Shown here in pieces: positions 43,809 to 52,719 of a stretch of DNA of 64,000 nucleotides. The position numbers were made by a program, and so were the translations under genes. The stretch is from Lachnospiraceae bacterium (GTDB lineage Bacteria > Bacillota > Clostridia > Lachnospirales > Lachnospiraceae): contig JAAUZI010000027.1 of the NCBI GenBank assembly GCA_014804645.1, forward strand, positions 19,451 through 83,450. The letters run 5' to 3'. The notes under the pieces were generated by a model. It had not been told where the DNA came from. It saw nothing but the letters and a program-made list of their open reading frames with translations, and made no database searches. How positions within the stretch are numbered: the first letter of the stretch is position 1; each line of letters starts with the position of its first letter.

Positions 43809-44084
43809 TAAGAAGTAGAAAGAATATTTATTTAAGTTCTCAAATAAATGTTTATTATATTCTTCCAGTATTTGTGTTATCTTATAACCATAAAAGAACC
43901 ACACCCCATAGGACACAGATCCATCTGACAGAGCCATATCCTGAACACATGGTTATATATCGAAAACAATATGTAATAGAATAGGGCCGGGTTTCCTTGA
44001 CGATTATTGTTAGGGGAAACGGCCATCTCTTTCCCACTGGTATTGGCAAAATGTATTGATTGCTCAAGGCGGGAAAGAAGAGAC

Positions 44085-44255
44085 ATGGCAGAAAAAGATT
44101 TGGTGGAAAACAAGTTACAGAGCGGTTCTACGGAATCCATTTACAAGGGCAAAGAAGGTAAATTGCAGGAACAGAGGTTTGACACGCTCAAGAATTACCC
44201 AAATAGCTCAAATTCTATTATTGCGGTTCTCGGGATCGAAAACCAGTCGAGTTAA
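44085..44255 (+). pseudogene. N-terminal remnant of a PD-(D/E)XK family 'transposase'
   Basis: ATG 44085 opens 56 codons: MAEKDLVENKLQ, then STESIYKGKEGKLQEQRFDT and AVLGIENQSS. This is the start of the same kind of nuclease as at 6890, with an internal deletion after codon 12, and it ends at a stop. AT 44256-44460 nothing is recognised. Confidence 0.6.
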
Positions 44256-44468
44256 GACAAAACTATGCTGGCCAGAGCAATTTCGGGTTGTGTCCACAGG
44301 TGATAATTGATATATGGAACTTAAATCTGCCGCAGAGGCGGCGCAGCTGAGAGGGCACACAGCATGCGACCGACAACAAGCAGTATAGAAAAGAGCTTTA
44401 TCAAGAATATGGTATGCTCGACCAGCCAGCTTATTCTTTTTGAGAATATAAGTGAACTAGATAATCCA

Positions 44469-44497
44469 TTGCTTTTCCGAATAATACATGGTATTCT
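44469..44497 (+). promoter_or_regulatory. Possible promoter of the TIM-barrel gene
   Basis: TTGCTT, 17-bp spacer, TATTCT, 27 bp before the ATG at 44524. Two mismatches from consensus at the -35 and one at the -10. Confidence 0.45.
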
Positions 44498-44523
44498 GCA
44501 ACCATAAAGGAGGGTTACGGCAC

Positions 44524-46269
44524 ATGGAAAAAATGCGGAACAAGAGTATTGCGGAAAGGCTTGCAAAGACAAGCTACAGGAACTTCAATGTGAGCGTGTA
44601 TTGTCCGGTGCAGAATGTGAATGAAATCACGGACTTGGACGAATTTGACCGGAAGCTCCGGCAGCTCTCGGACAATGTGAAAATTGGGCGCGCTTATATT
44701 GAGTGCTACAGAGGGGAAGTGTGGGCCGACAGGGAACAGATCCTCAAGGTAAAGGGATATTTTGAGAGCAAGGGAATTGCCACATCCGGCGGACTCACAA
44801 CCTGTGCAGGCGAGACGAATGAGGAGGGCTTTATCTCTCTGTGCTATTCCAGACCGGAGGGGCGGGAGGAATTGCGTAGGGCGGTGGCTCTGAATGCGGA
44901 GATTTTTGACGAGTTTATCTTTGACGATTTCTTTTTTATGAACTGCCGCTGCGAGGAGTGCATTGCGCAGAAAGGTGATCGTACATGGTCCCAGTTTCGG
45001 CTTGACCAGAAGAGGGAGATCACCGAGGAGATCGTGATGAAAACGGCCAAGGAGATCAACCCGGATGTGAACGTGATCGTCAAATTTCCTCAGTGGTATG
45101 AAGTGTTCAATGAGACGGGCTATGATTTGAAGATCGAACCGGCTCGATTTGACTCCATCTATACGGGAACAGAAACCAGAAATCCTACTTATGCGGCACA
45201 GCATCTGCCCAAATATCTGAGTTATTTTGTGATGCGTTATCTGGAGAGCGCCGCGCCGGGCAGGAATCTGGGAGGTTGGTTTGATCCCTATGAGTGTACA
45301 TACAATCTGACTTCTTATCTGGAGCAGGGCTACCTGACTCTGTTTGCCAAGGCCAGAGAAGTGACGCTGTTTTCTTTGGGTTCCCTTATAGCGGATGCCT
45401 CTTTCCGCCTGTTTGCCCCTGCTGTGGGAGAACTGTTCCGCGAAGTGGACGAATATCTGGGAAAACTGGGTCATCCCAAAGGTGTGGCGGCCTATAGACC
45501 TGCCTGTGCCCGGGGTGAGGACAACCTTCACAACTATCTGGGTATGTGCGGCATTCCCTTTGAACCCTACATAGACTATCCCGAGCAGGAAAAGGTGATC
45601 TTCCTTGCGGAGGGGGCGGCAGATGACGCAGATATTGTTCAGAAGATGAAAGCCAGTATGTTGGAGGGAGTCTCTGTGATAGTGACCAGCGGTTTTGTGC
45701 GAAAGCTGGGATCCGATTTTATGGAATTTGTGAATGTGAAATACTCTTCCCGGAAAGCGCTGGTCAGCGAATACGCAGATACTAGGGACAATGGCGTGAC
45801 TGTCGGGGGCAAATATCCTGCCGCGAAACCGATTTTGATTCCCCAGATGGAATATTGTACCAACGACGTATGGGAACTGGCGGCTGCATACGGGACGGAC
45901 AACAACTTCCCCATTGCCCTGCGCTGTTCCTATGGAAAAGGGAAGATTGCTGTCATCACAATCCCCGACGATATGGGTGATCTCTACCATTATCCGCCTC
46001 AGGTGTTAAATGTGATTCGGCGTTTACTTATGCGGGAAATGCCGGTTTCCATCGAAGGCCCCGCTATGGTGGAACTGTTTGTCTATGACAACGACACGGT
46101 GATTGTCAGATCCGATCTGCCTTATACGGAGCAGGTAACCCTAAAACTGGTCGGTGGCATAACTGCGGCGAGGGAGATTGTAAAAAATGTGGAATATCCA
46201 ATTGCAGACGGAGAACTGCACCTGTCAATCGCACCGGGCATAAATTATGTGTTTGAGTTAAAGCGATAG
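44524..46269 (+). CDS. Glycosidase-like TIM-barrel protein of unknown specificity
   Basis: A 581-residue cytoplasmic protein (no signal peptide). The first ~310 residues alternate strands and helices as in a TIM barrel, with KIGRAYIECYRGEVW, DEFIFDDFFFMNCRCEEC and VIVKFPQWYEV, the last two near strand ends where catalytic acids lie in glycosidases. Residues ~330-500 look like a glutamine-amidotransferase-like Rossmann domain (ASMLEGVSVIVTSGFV), as in GH42-type enzymes, and the end is a small beta domain. AAGGAGGG sets the start at 44524. I cannot name the family; a sugar-active role is inferred. Confidence 0.6.
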   Translation: MEKMRNKSIAERLAKTSYRNFNVSVYCPVQNVNEITDLDEFDRKLRQLSDNVKIGRAYIECYRGEVWADREQILKVKGYFESKGIATSGGLTTCAGETNEEGFISLCYSRPEGREELRRAVALNAEIFDEFIFDDFFFMNCRCEECIAQKGDRTWSQFRLDQKREITEEIVMKTAKEINPDVNVIVKFPQWYEVFNETGYDLKIEPARFDSIYTGTETRNPTYAAQHLPKYLSYFVMRYLESAAPGRNLGGWFDPYECTYNLTSYLEQGYLTLFAKAREVTLFSLGSLIADASFRLFAPAVGELFREVDEYLGKLGHPKGVAAYRPACARGEDNLHNYLGMCGIPFEPYIDYPEQEKVIFLAEGAADDADIVQKMKASMLEGVSVIVTSGFVRKLGSDFMEFVNVKYSSRKALVSEYADTRDNGVTVGGKYPAAKPILIPQMEYCTNDVWELAAAYGTDNNFPIALRCSYGKGKIAVITIPDDMGDLYHYPPQVLNVIRRLLMREMPVSIEGPAMVELFVYDNDTVIVRSDLPYTEQVTLKLVGGITAAREIVKNVEYPIADGELHLSIAPGINYVFELKR

Positions 46270-46285
46270 AAAATAGCAGAAAATA

Positions 46286-46319
46286 CAGAAGAGGCCGACC
46301 TTCGGGGCGGTCTCTTCTG
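46286..46319. terminator. Hairpin between convergent genes
   Basis: CAGAAGAG (46286-46293) pairs with CTCTTCTG (46312-46319), with GCCGACC/GGGCGGT paired inside around TTCG. T-rich sequence follows on the leftward strand. Confidence 0.65.
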
Positions 46320-46361
46320 CGGTTAATAAGCTGATTCTCAATGTCTCTGTAACGGGAGCGG

Positions 46362-47291
46362 TTATTCCCGTTCGATATGAAAGTTTTTCCGGGGGTGCTT
46401 TGACATCAATATATCCCTCTGTTTTGACATAGCCACATGGGTGTAGACCTCCGTGATATTGATGGAACTGTGCCCCAACATTTCCTGGATGTAGCGGATG
46501 TCCACATCGGCTTCCAACAGACTGGTGGCAAAGGTGTGGCGGAACATATGCGGGGTAATATGCTGTTCTATAGCTGCGAGGGAGGTATATTTGTTAATCA
46601 TTCTGCGGACAGACTGATCAGACAGCGCCCGTCCGGCCTGATTTACAAAAAAGTGATTGCAGCCTCGCATCTCCTCCTCGAAAGCCTGCTTATATGTTGT
46701 CAGCACGTGGGAGACGTCCTCGTTCCCGATCTGTATTTTCCGTTCTTTGGAACCCTTTCCGTAGATTAGTATGTATCTGTCAAACAGGTTCACATCGCTT
46801 ATCTTCAGAGTACAGAGTTCGGAAATCCGCATGCCTGTGGCAAATAGCAGTTCTATAACAGCCATGTCCCGCAGAGTTTTTTTTCGCTGATATTCTGTCT
46901 CGGCCGCCGCATGCTGCTGATAAATGGTGGTGAGAAAAGTCTCGACTGTACGCAGGGGAATGGTTTTGGGCAGAATGACAGGTTCGCGAAAGCGTATCTG
47001 TATTTTGCTGAAGGGATTGCGGTCAATAATTTCCCTGTATTCAAAATAGTGAAAAAGCGCTTTCAGAGAGGCGATTTTTCGCTTAACTGTTTTGGGTTTA
47101 TATTTTTGATGTAGATTTGCAATATAGTTTTCCAGCAGAGTGGGGGTTATCTCCAGGGCGTCAGTGCAGGATATTTCCGTGAGAAACTGAGTTAAGTCAA
47201 TTCGGTACGCTTTCAGCGTCTTTTCGTCCAATCTTTTTTGATACTGACAATATTCCAGATATTGTTTTATCTGTGTCTGTAAGCTGCTCAT
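46362..47291 (-). CDS. Tyrosine recombinase (XerC/XerD type)
   Basis: A 309-residue integrase with an N-terminal SAM-like DNA-binding domain (to ~105) and a catalytic domain with the full set: Arg155 in ATGMRISEL, Lys182 in GKGSKER, His248 and Arg251 in HMFRHTFATSLLE, His274 in LGHSS and the nucleophile Tyr283 in VYTHVAMSKQ. It performs site-specific strand exchange. No adjacent excisionase, att repeats or phage genes are seen, so it could be a chromosomal Xer-like enzyme or an orphan integrase from a lost element. Confidence 0.9.
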   Translation of the reverse strand: MSSLQTQIKQYLEYCQYQKRLDEKTLKAYRIDLTQFLTEISCTDALEITPTLLENYIANLHQKYKPKTVKRKIASLKALFHYFEYREIIDRNPFSKIQIRFREPVILPKTIPLRTVETFLTTIYQQHAAAETEYQRKKTLRDMAVIELLFATGMRISELCTLKISDVNLFDRYILIYGKGSKERKIQIGNEDVSHVLTTYKQAFEEEMRGCNHFFVNQAGRALSDQSVRRMINKYTSLAAIEQHITPHMFRHTFATSLLEADVDIRYIQEMLGHSSINITEVYTHVAMSKQRDILMSKHPRKNFHIERE

Positions 47292-47545
47292 ATTAAAGCC
47301 TCCTTGTTTTTATTCCAGTTTAGCAGAAATTTACAATATATAAATTTTTTAATTTTCAAATTATCTTATTATACAATGCCTATAATCTGGGCAGAAAGAA
47401 TAGACATGGCGGTACGTTTGCATCCTTAAAATTTAGTAAGACTTACCTCTCATGTTTTTTACATATTGCTCCGATACCAATAATGATATAGTATGCTCTG
47501 CCATGTAAATAGCATGGCAAAAATGGTACACGGATAGAGGTAATC

Positions 47546-48568
47546 ATGAAAAACATAAAAAAGACATCTCACATTTGTATTGGTATCTCCCTGATAGCGG
47601 CTCTGGTCCTGACAGCCTGTGGGCAGCCGCAGACAGAGAGGGAAGAGACGCAGCCGGTTCCCACAGAGGACCCCGCTGCCACGGCCCAGCCGAGGGAGCC
47701 TATTACTGAGGAGGAATTGCGGCAGGCAATTTCCGAATTGAATGAGGATGAGGCATCCCTGGCTCAAAAACAGGAGTACTATGAACGTCTGCTGGCCATG
47801 GATGTGTTTTCGGAGGAGGACTACGAGGAGCTGGCCTGGATCTATGGCAGCCGGGGAGACTGGAAGGAGCAGCGCCGCATGCTGTTCAAGCTGCTGCGGC
47901 TCTATCCATCTGAGGAATATGCAGAGCAGCTCAGTGCAGTGACGGTGTATCGGGACGATACGGAGGAGGATATGGCCGCTTTCGCCGGGCAGATCAAAGA
48001 GGCTCTGGAGTCGCAGGACGCCGTAGCACTCAGGAATCTGGCATTGTCGGAGGAATGGCGCAGCCTGCTGCAGGAGGGCATGGATGCCATTGAGACCCGT
48101 ACCTGTTACCAGACCGGAGAGGAAATCCTGCAGGTTGCCGCAGGCGGTGAGGCTGTGAAGATCACCTGGCACGATGGGCAGGGACGTTTCCTGTTCTATC
48201 AGGGAGATGAAGCCGGCGCAGTGGTGGGCAGCGCCACTCTGGCGGACGGAGTATATACAGGGGATGTGAAGGCGGCATACAGCGACGGGGAGGGAAATGT
48301 GACAAAGTTCCTCCAGGGAACGCTGGAAAACGGTGTGTGCGTGGGACTGCTGACAGTTGTCTACCAGGGCGTGGAGTATTCGGGCACATTCCGGGAGGAT
48401 GGAACTACTGCCGAGGAGCAGGTCAAGGAGATAACTGACCAGGGCGGCGTCCTCTATGCATACGGACCAAGCGGCAGGACCTATCTGTATCAGGAAAATG
48501 TGGAGCTTGCGGACTTTCGGATTGACCAGACATTTTTTGGTCTCCCGGAATATGTAGAATGGAGGTAG
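47546..48568 (+). CDS. Lipoprotein, first gene of the M6 protease operon
   Basis: A 340-residue lipoprotein: signal peptide with LVLTACGQ (Cys25) then a Pro/Thr linker. Residues ~55-130 are helical and TPR-like (YEELAWIYGSRGDWKEQRRM). The C-terminal half has MORN-like repeats (YTGDVKAAYSDGEGNVTKFL, then GTLENGVCVGLLTVVYQG, VEYSGTFREDG). AGAGGTAATC precedes the ATG. The next gene begins 3 bp after its stop, so it is operonic with the protease. A role as substrate or folding partner is inference. Confidence 0.68.
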   Translation: MKNIKKTSHICIGISLIAALVLTACGQPQTEREETQPVPTEDPAATAQPREPITEEELRQAISELNEDEASLAQKQEYYERLLAMDVFSEEDYEELAWIYGSRGDWKEQRRMLFKLLRLYPSEEYAEQLSAVTVYRDDTEEDMAAFAGQIKEALESQDAVALRNLALSEEWRSLLQEGMDAIETRTCYQTGEEILQVAAGGEAVKITWHDGQGRFLFYQGDEAGAVVGSATLADGVYTGDVKAAYSDGEGNVTKFLQGTLENGVCVGLLTVVYQGVEYSGTFREDGTTAEEQVKEITDQGGVLYAYGPSGRTYLYQENVELADFRIDQTFFGLPEYVEWR

Positions 48569-48571
48569 CGG

Positions 48572-51500
48572 ATGAAGAGCCCAAGTAAAGCGACTATAAA
48601 AAAGAGATTGCTGGCGGCGGCGCTGGCATTGATTCTGGCCGTGGCGTTCCCGCTGCCGGAGATGGCCAGTGGCGGCAAGGTGCAGGCGGCAGGGAACACG
48701 GCGGAGATAGCCAATGTGGTGGTCTTTGTCAAATATCAAGACGATACCAGGGATATATTTAACGCTACTAACGGTTATGAGAGTTCCAGCATATATTATC
48801 GCTCCAACTGGCAGGAGATCAAGAAGATGTATGACTTGGATCCAGACTCCTTCAGCAACTATATCAAGGCGGTGACAGAGGAAAAGGTGCATGTGACCAA
48901 CTATTTTCCCCAGGAACTGCCCGGCGGTCAGAAAGTGCAGACACTGGAGATTACCCGGGGCAGCAGCGTATATATAGTGGATGAGGTGGTGAAAGCGCTC
49001 GCGGACGGGCGAATTTCGGTGGACACTACTGATAAACTGGATAACAGACAAGCGGGCATTCTTGATAACCTGACCATTATTATACAGGGAAATGTCACGG
49101 ACCGGGGCGAGGCGGCCTTCAAGGGTATATATGCGGGGCAGAACAAAGTCAACGGACTGCTCGTTCAGAATTACAATATGATTCCCTCTGCAAAGCTGGT
49201 TTCGGAGAACGCAACTGCCAATGCGTTGCCGCAGCAAGGAGTGATAGCCCACGAATTTCTGCACACTCTGGGCCTGCCCGATCTTTACAGAGACAGTGGC
49301 AATGGAGACCCAGTGGGCATATGGGATATTATGGCATCTGCCGGCTGCTATTTACAGTATCCTCTGTCCTATCTGCGGGCCAGAGAAGGGTGGATCCCTA
49401 TGAAAACAATAACCCAGAGCGGCACATATACGCTGACAGCAGTGTCGGGATCCGGTGGTGATAAAGTGTTTGCGCTGAAGACGCCGCTTTCGGACAGCGA
49501 GCTGATCTGCCTGGAATATCGAAAACAGGCTACGGATCCCTATCAGTTTGATTACCGCATTCCTTCCAGCGGTTTGCTCATGTATCGGGTGGATAACAAG
49601 GTTGACGGGCTTACCAACAATGCAGGCAAAAATTATATCTATGTGTACCGACCGGGGGTGACGCACCCGGAGGCGGGCGCCGATGCAGGAGCTATTTACA
49701 AGGCGGCGCTGGATGTGACAGCCGGGGAGACCTTCTACGGTACCACGGATCTAAACGCAGATTTTACTCAGGACACATTGTACTATTCCGATGGCTCTAA
49801 CAGCGGCATAAGGATCAGCGACGTGTCCGCAGATCAAAACAAGCTGACCTTTACCGTGACCTTTGCCGACTACAGCCAATTTGGCGTGTGGGATAAGCTG
49901 GATGGGGATATCAGCGGCCTGTTCAGCGAGGACCCGGATATCTGTATAGATCCTGCAACAGGAACGATCTATGCGGCATATACGGAATCGCCATCCGGCA
50001 ATCCCAATGACACTCAGGTTCGTGTAATGCGCTGGAATGGCGCGGGGTGGCAACAGGTTGGCACAACCATTAATAATGCCCAGCAGCCTGCACTTGCCGT
50101 CTGCGGCGGAGAGGTGTATCTCTCCTACCGCAAGGGAGACTGGAAGAGTGTCGTCTACTGTAAGCTCAGCGGCAATTCATGGGGACAGGTGGCGACATGC
50201 GCGGCGCAGTATCCCGGGAGTATGCAGTTTGTGGTGGATGGCAATGAGATATATGGGGCGTTTCAGGAGGACTCAGGAAGCGGGAAACGCCTGGTCATTT
50301 ATGACGTAAAGGGCAGTAAGACAGTGACGAACAGCCTGACCACTTCGGTGGATTTCAGCAATCCGGCTGTGGCAAAATCCGGCAACAGCTTTTATGTGGT
50401 CTGTGCGGAATTTCCCAATGGTTCGGCCCAGATCAGGGAATACAATACGACCACCGGCAGATGGAGCACGGCGTATACTATTGCCAACGCATCTACAAAT
50501 ACGCATGCTATTGTAAAGCAGGGGCAGAAAATATATGCTTTTGCAGGACGCACTGGTACTCCGGGATCTTCTGAAGCGGGAACTGCCTGCATGGTGATGT
50601 TTGACGGAAACAGTTGGAGCAGCAGCTCTGTGACCTCCATGAAACAATTCAATGCAGTTTCCATGGATGTGCTGGCGGGGCAGGTATATCTGGCATATTA
50701 TGACACGGCCGACAAAAAGGCCCGGCTGCTGCGGGGGACGGGCACGGTTCTCGAGCAGTACAGCGACAAGCTGGGAACGGGGCTGGATTTCCTGCAGATA
50801 CGCGGTTATGGCGACTCTATCTATGCGGCTGTCAGAGCGGAAAATACGGGCACTATGGTGGTGCGCAGGAAAGTGGTGACGGAGAGCAGTGTGACACCTC
50901 CCGACTCCCCAAAACCCAGGATGCTTACCCTGACGCCTCCCGCGGGATACGGAGATAGTACCATCTATGTGGACGGCGTGGAGTACGCAGCCAAAAAGAC
51001 GGGGAGCAGTTATCAGGTGGAACTGTCTGACACTCTCGGCAAGACGGCGGTGATGTACAGCTACAACAGCAGTAATATCCCGGTGGGTATGTATGTGTGG
51101 AAACTGGAATGGAATGGACAGATCTGTACGGCAGTGCCGATGCCGGGGCTGCAGGATCTGCTCAGCTATCACGGATTTTCCATACGGGTGCAGAGTCCGG
51201 CGGGTATCCGTTTTAAATCGGGAATAGACGCGGGTCTGAAACAGCAGCTGATCACAACGGGCGTGGACGGGTGTGTGCTGAAGGAGTACGGCACTCTGTT
51301 TATCACCAATGAGAACCGGGAGAAATACCCCTTTGTCAAGGGCGGCACCAAAGTGGGCGGAGGAAGAGCCTACTGGACGGAGAACGGCGTGGTGAATGAC
51401 AAGGTGTTTGAGACTGTGTCGGGTAGGAACCGTTTTACCTCCGTTCTGATTAATCTGGCCCCCAATATGTACGCAAAGGATATTTGTTTCCGGGCCTATG

Positions 51501-51664
51501 CGGTGCTGGACTGCGGCGGTCAGGAGATTATTGTGTATGGCCCGCCGGTATACAGGAGCGTGTACACGGTGGCAAAGCAGGTGCAGACCAGGGGAGAATT
51601 CAAGGCTGGGAGCAGCGGTTACAAGTATGTGCAGGGAATCATAGATTCAGTGGAGGGCAGGTGA
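48572..51664 (+). CDS. Secreted M6-type metalloprotease
   Basis: A 1030-residue exported protein: signal peptide with LLAAALALILAVAFPLP and an AxA-like cut at VQAAG near residue 35. Zinc motif HEFLHTLGLPD at 227-237 is the HExxHxxGxxD signature of the M6 (immune inhibitor A-like) metzincin family, followed by the IWDIMASAG Met-turn. Residues ~430-770 are beta-propeller-like repeats (VYLSYRKGDWKSVVYCKLSG, YLAYYDTADKKARL), and a further beta domain ends the protein. No sortase motif or anchor, so it may be released or held by partners. GGAGGTAG precedes the ATG. Confidence 0.82.
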   Translation: MKSPSKATIKKRLLAAALALILAVAFPLPEMASGGKVQAAGNTAEIANVVVFVKYQDDTRDIFNATNGYESSSIYYRSNWQEIKKMYDLDPDSFSNYIKAVTEEKVHVTNYFPQELPGGQKVQTLEITRGSSVYIVDEVVKALADGRISVDTTDKLDNRQAGILDNLTIIIQGNVTDRGEAAFKGIYAGQNKVNGLLVQNYNMIPSAKLVSENATANALPQQGVIAHEFLHTLGLPDLYRDSGNGDPVGIWDIMASAGCYLQYPLSYLRAREGWIPMKTITQSGTYTLTAVSGSGGDKVFALKTPLSDSELICLEYRKQATDPYQFDYRIPSSGLLMYRVDNKVDGLTNNAGKNYIYVYRPGVTHPEAGADAGAIYKAALDVTAGETFYGTTDLNADFTQDTLYYSDGSNSGIRISDVSADQNKLTFTVTFADYSQFGVWDKLDGDISGLFSEDPDICIDPATGTIYAAYTESPSGNPNDTQVRVMRWNGAGWQQVGTTINNAQQPALAVCGGEVYLSYRKGDWKSVVYCKLSGNSWGQVATCAAQYPGSMQFVVDGNEIYGAFQEDSGSGKRLVIYDVKGSKTVTNSLTTSVDFSNPAVAKSGNSFYVVCAEFPNGSAQIREYNTTTGRWSTAYTIANASTNTHAIVKQGQKIYAFAGRTGTPGSSEAGTACMVMFDGNSWSSSSVTSMKQFNAVSMDVLAGQVYLAYYDTADKKARLLRGTGTVLEQYSDKLGTGLDFLQIRGYGDSIYAAVRAENTGTMVVRRKVVTESSVTPPDSPKPRMLTLTPPAGYGDSTIYVDGVEYAAKKTGSSYQVELSDTLGKTAVMYSYNSSNIPVGMYVWKLEWNGQICTAVPMPGLQDLLSYHGFSIRVQSPAGIRFKSGIDAGLKQQLITTGVDGCVLKEYGTLFITNENREKYPFVKGGTKVGGGRAYWTENGVVNDKVFETVSGRNRFTSVLINLAPNMYAKDICFRAYAVLDCGGQEIIVYGPPVYRSVYTVAKQVQTRGEFKAGSSGYKYVQGIIDSVEGR

Positions 51665-51670
51665 CGGAAT

Positions 51671-52444
51671 ATGAAGGCTGTATATTTTGCGGCAACAGCA
51701 TTGGTTGGAGTGGTGATGTTTTGGGTTGGATTTCAGCTCAGGCCCGTGCTTAATCCCTGGGAGCAGCAGGAAGTGGCGGCAATGCCCGAGGATGAGAGCG
51801 TGGAGGTGCAGCAGACGGAACAATCTGCGGCAGAGCTTGCCGCCCAGGGGTATCTGCCACTGGAAGAGTTGACGGTCAGAATCGACGACGGGGAAGTGCA
51901 ATGGTTCGACGGTGTGATATGGCACACGGTGGCACCAGTGGAAGACCTGGCGAAGGAAGACAAATTTTATGCGGCCCAGGAAGGTTTTCAGGAATTGGAG
52001 GAACAGTTGAAACAGCAGTGGGAGGACCGCAGGGCGGAGCAGGAGAGCGCCGTAGAGCGAGGAGAGACATTACTGGTGGGCCAGAAAGAGGATCCGAAAC
52101 CCACGGAGAAACCTAAGCCTACCAAACCTACGGTTACAGCCCCTGTGCCTGAGCCTGTGATAGTTCCCGAGCTTGTACCGGAACCTACGGCTGCGCCGGA
52201 GAACAGCGGCGGCGGTAATTCTGGCGGAGGAGGCGGAGGTAATTCCGGCGGTGGTAACTCTGGCGGAGGAGACAGCGGTAACACTGGGGACGGCGGTAAC
52301 TCTGGTGGAGGAGACAGTGGTAACACCGGGGATAGCGGCAACTCTGGTGGAGGAGACAGCGGTAACACCGAGGATAGCGGCAATTCCGGCGGCGGAGACA
52401 CCGGTGACGGCGAGAACATGGAATGGTCGGATGACTATCTGTAA
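51671..52444 (+). CDS. Membrane-anchored Gly/Ser repeat protein
   Basis: A 257-residue protein with a membrane helix at the start (VYFAATALVGVVMFWVGF), a charged region to ~150 with a helical EEQLKQQWEDRRAEQE segment, a Pro/Lys stalk (KPTEKPKPTKPTVTAPVPEP), and a low-complexity tail built of 14-residue units SGGGDSGNTGD plus SGN. It ends in acidic DGENMEWSDDYL. It follows the protease by 6 bp. Probably surface-exposed; function unknown. The mid-region residues 60-90 (EELTVRIDDGEVQWFDGVIW) form a small beta domain. Confidence 0.65.
   Translation: MKAVYFAATALVGVVMFWVGFQLRPVLNPWEQQEVAAMPEDESVEVQQTEQSAAELAAQGYLPLEELTVRIDDGEVQWFDGVIWHTVAPVEDLAKEDKFYAAQEGFQELEEQLKQQWEDRRAEQESAVERGETLLVGQKEDPKPTEKPKPTKPTVTAPVPEPVIVPELVPEPTAAPENSGGGNSGGGGGGNSGGGNSGGGDSGNTGDGGNSGGGDSGNTGDSGNSGGGDSGNTEDSGNSGGGDTGDGENMEWSDDYL
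52259..52417 (+). repeat. 42-bp tandem repeat coding for 14-residue units
   Basis: Three full units begin at 52259, 52301 and 52343, each encoding SGGGDSGNTxDxGN, followed by a partial unit. Differences are mostly in third codon positions, so the copies are old or under selection at the protein level. Confidence 0.85.
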
Positions 52445-52499
52445 TCTGACGGTACATGAGTTAACTGCTGACAGAGCGGAAATAGTATATTCAAAAAGT

Positions 52500-52527
52500 G
52501 GGGCTGATGTCAATGCATCAGCCCCTT
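52500..52527 (+). terminator. Terminator after the protease operon
   Basis: A perfect 10-bp stem GGGGCTGATG/CATCAGCCCC (52500-52509 with 52516-52525) then TTATTATG. Confidence 0.75.
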
Positions 52528-52594
52528 ATTATGTGTTTGCTGAGACATAATCAGATCTTTCTTATTTTTTTAAATATCATTTTATACTATAAAT

Positions 52595-52623
52595 TTGACT
52601 AAATCCCTATATCGTAATATAAT
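52595..52623 (+). promoter_or_regulatory. Sigma-A promoter of the RHS gene
   Basis: TTGACT, 17-bp spacer, TATAAT; start codon follows at 52720. Between them are two similar pieces, ACACTAAAATG and ACGCTAAAACG, each followed by TAATTAAG. Confidence 0.75.
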
Positions 52624-52719
52624 TTAAATACACTAAAATGAAAATTTAATTAAGTACGCTAAAACGTAATTAAGTTTTTAAGAAATAAGTAAACCCGATG
52701 AACCAGAGAGGAAAACCAC

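Noticed and set aside
46362..47291. Integrase of an intact prophage or conjugative element
   Set aside because: No phage, relaxase, excisionase or att repeats found around it.
47459..49264. Long leftward open frame (601 codons) opposite the protease operon
   Set aside because: Its translation is low in Lys/Glu and rich in His, Cys and Leu, as expected of a shadow; the rightward frames have signal peptides, motifs and ribosome binding sites.
52200..52430. Regular repeats that could suggest CRISPR
   Set aside because: They are contiguous 42-bp codon-in-phase units with no spacers, inside a gene.
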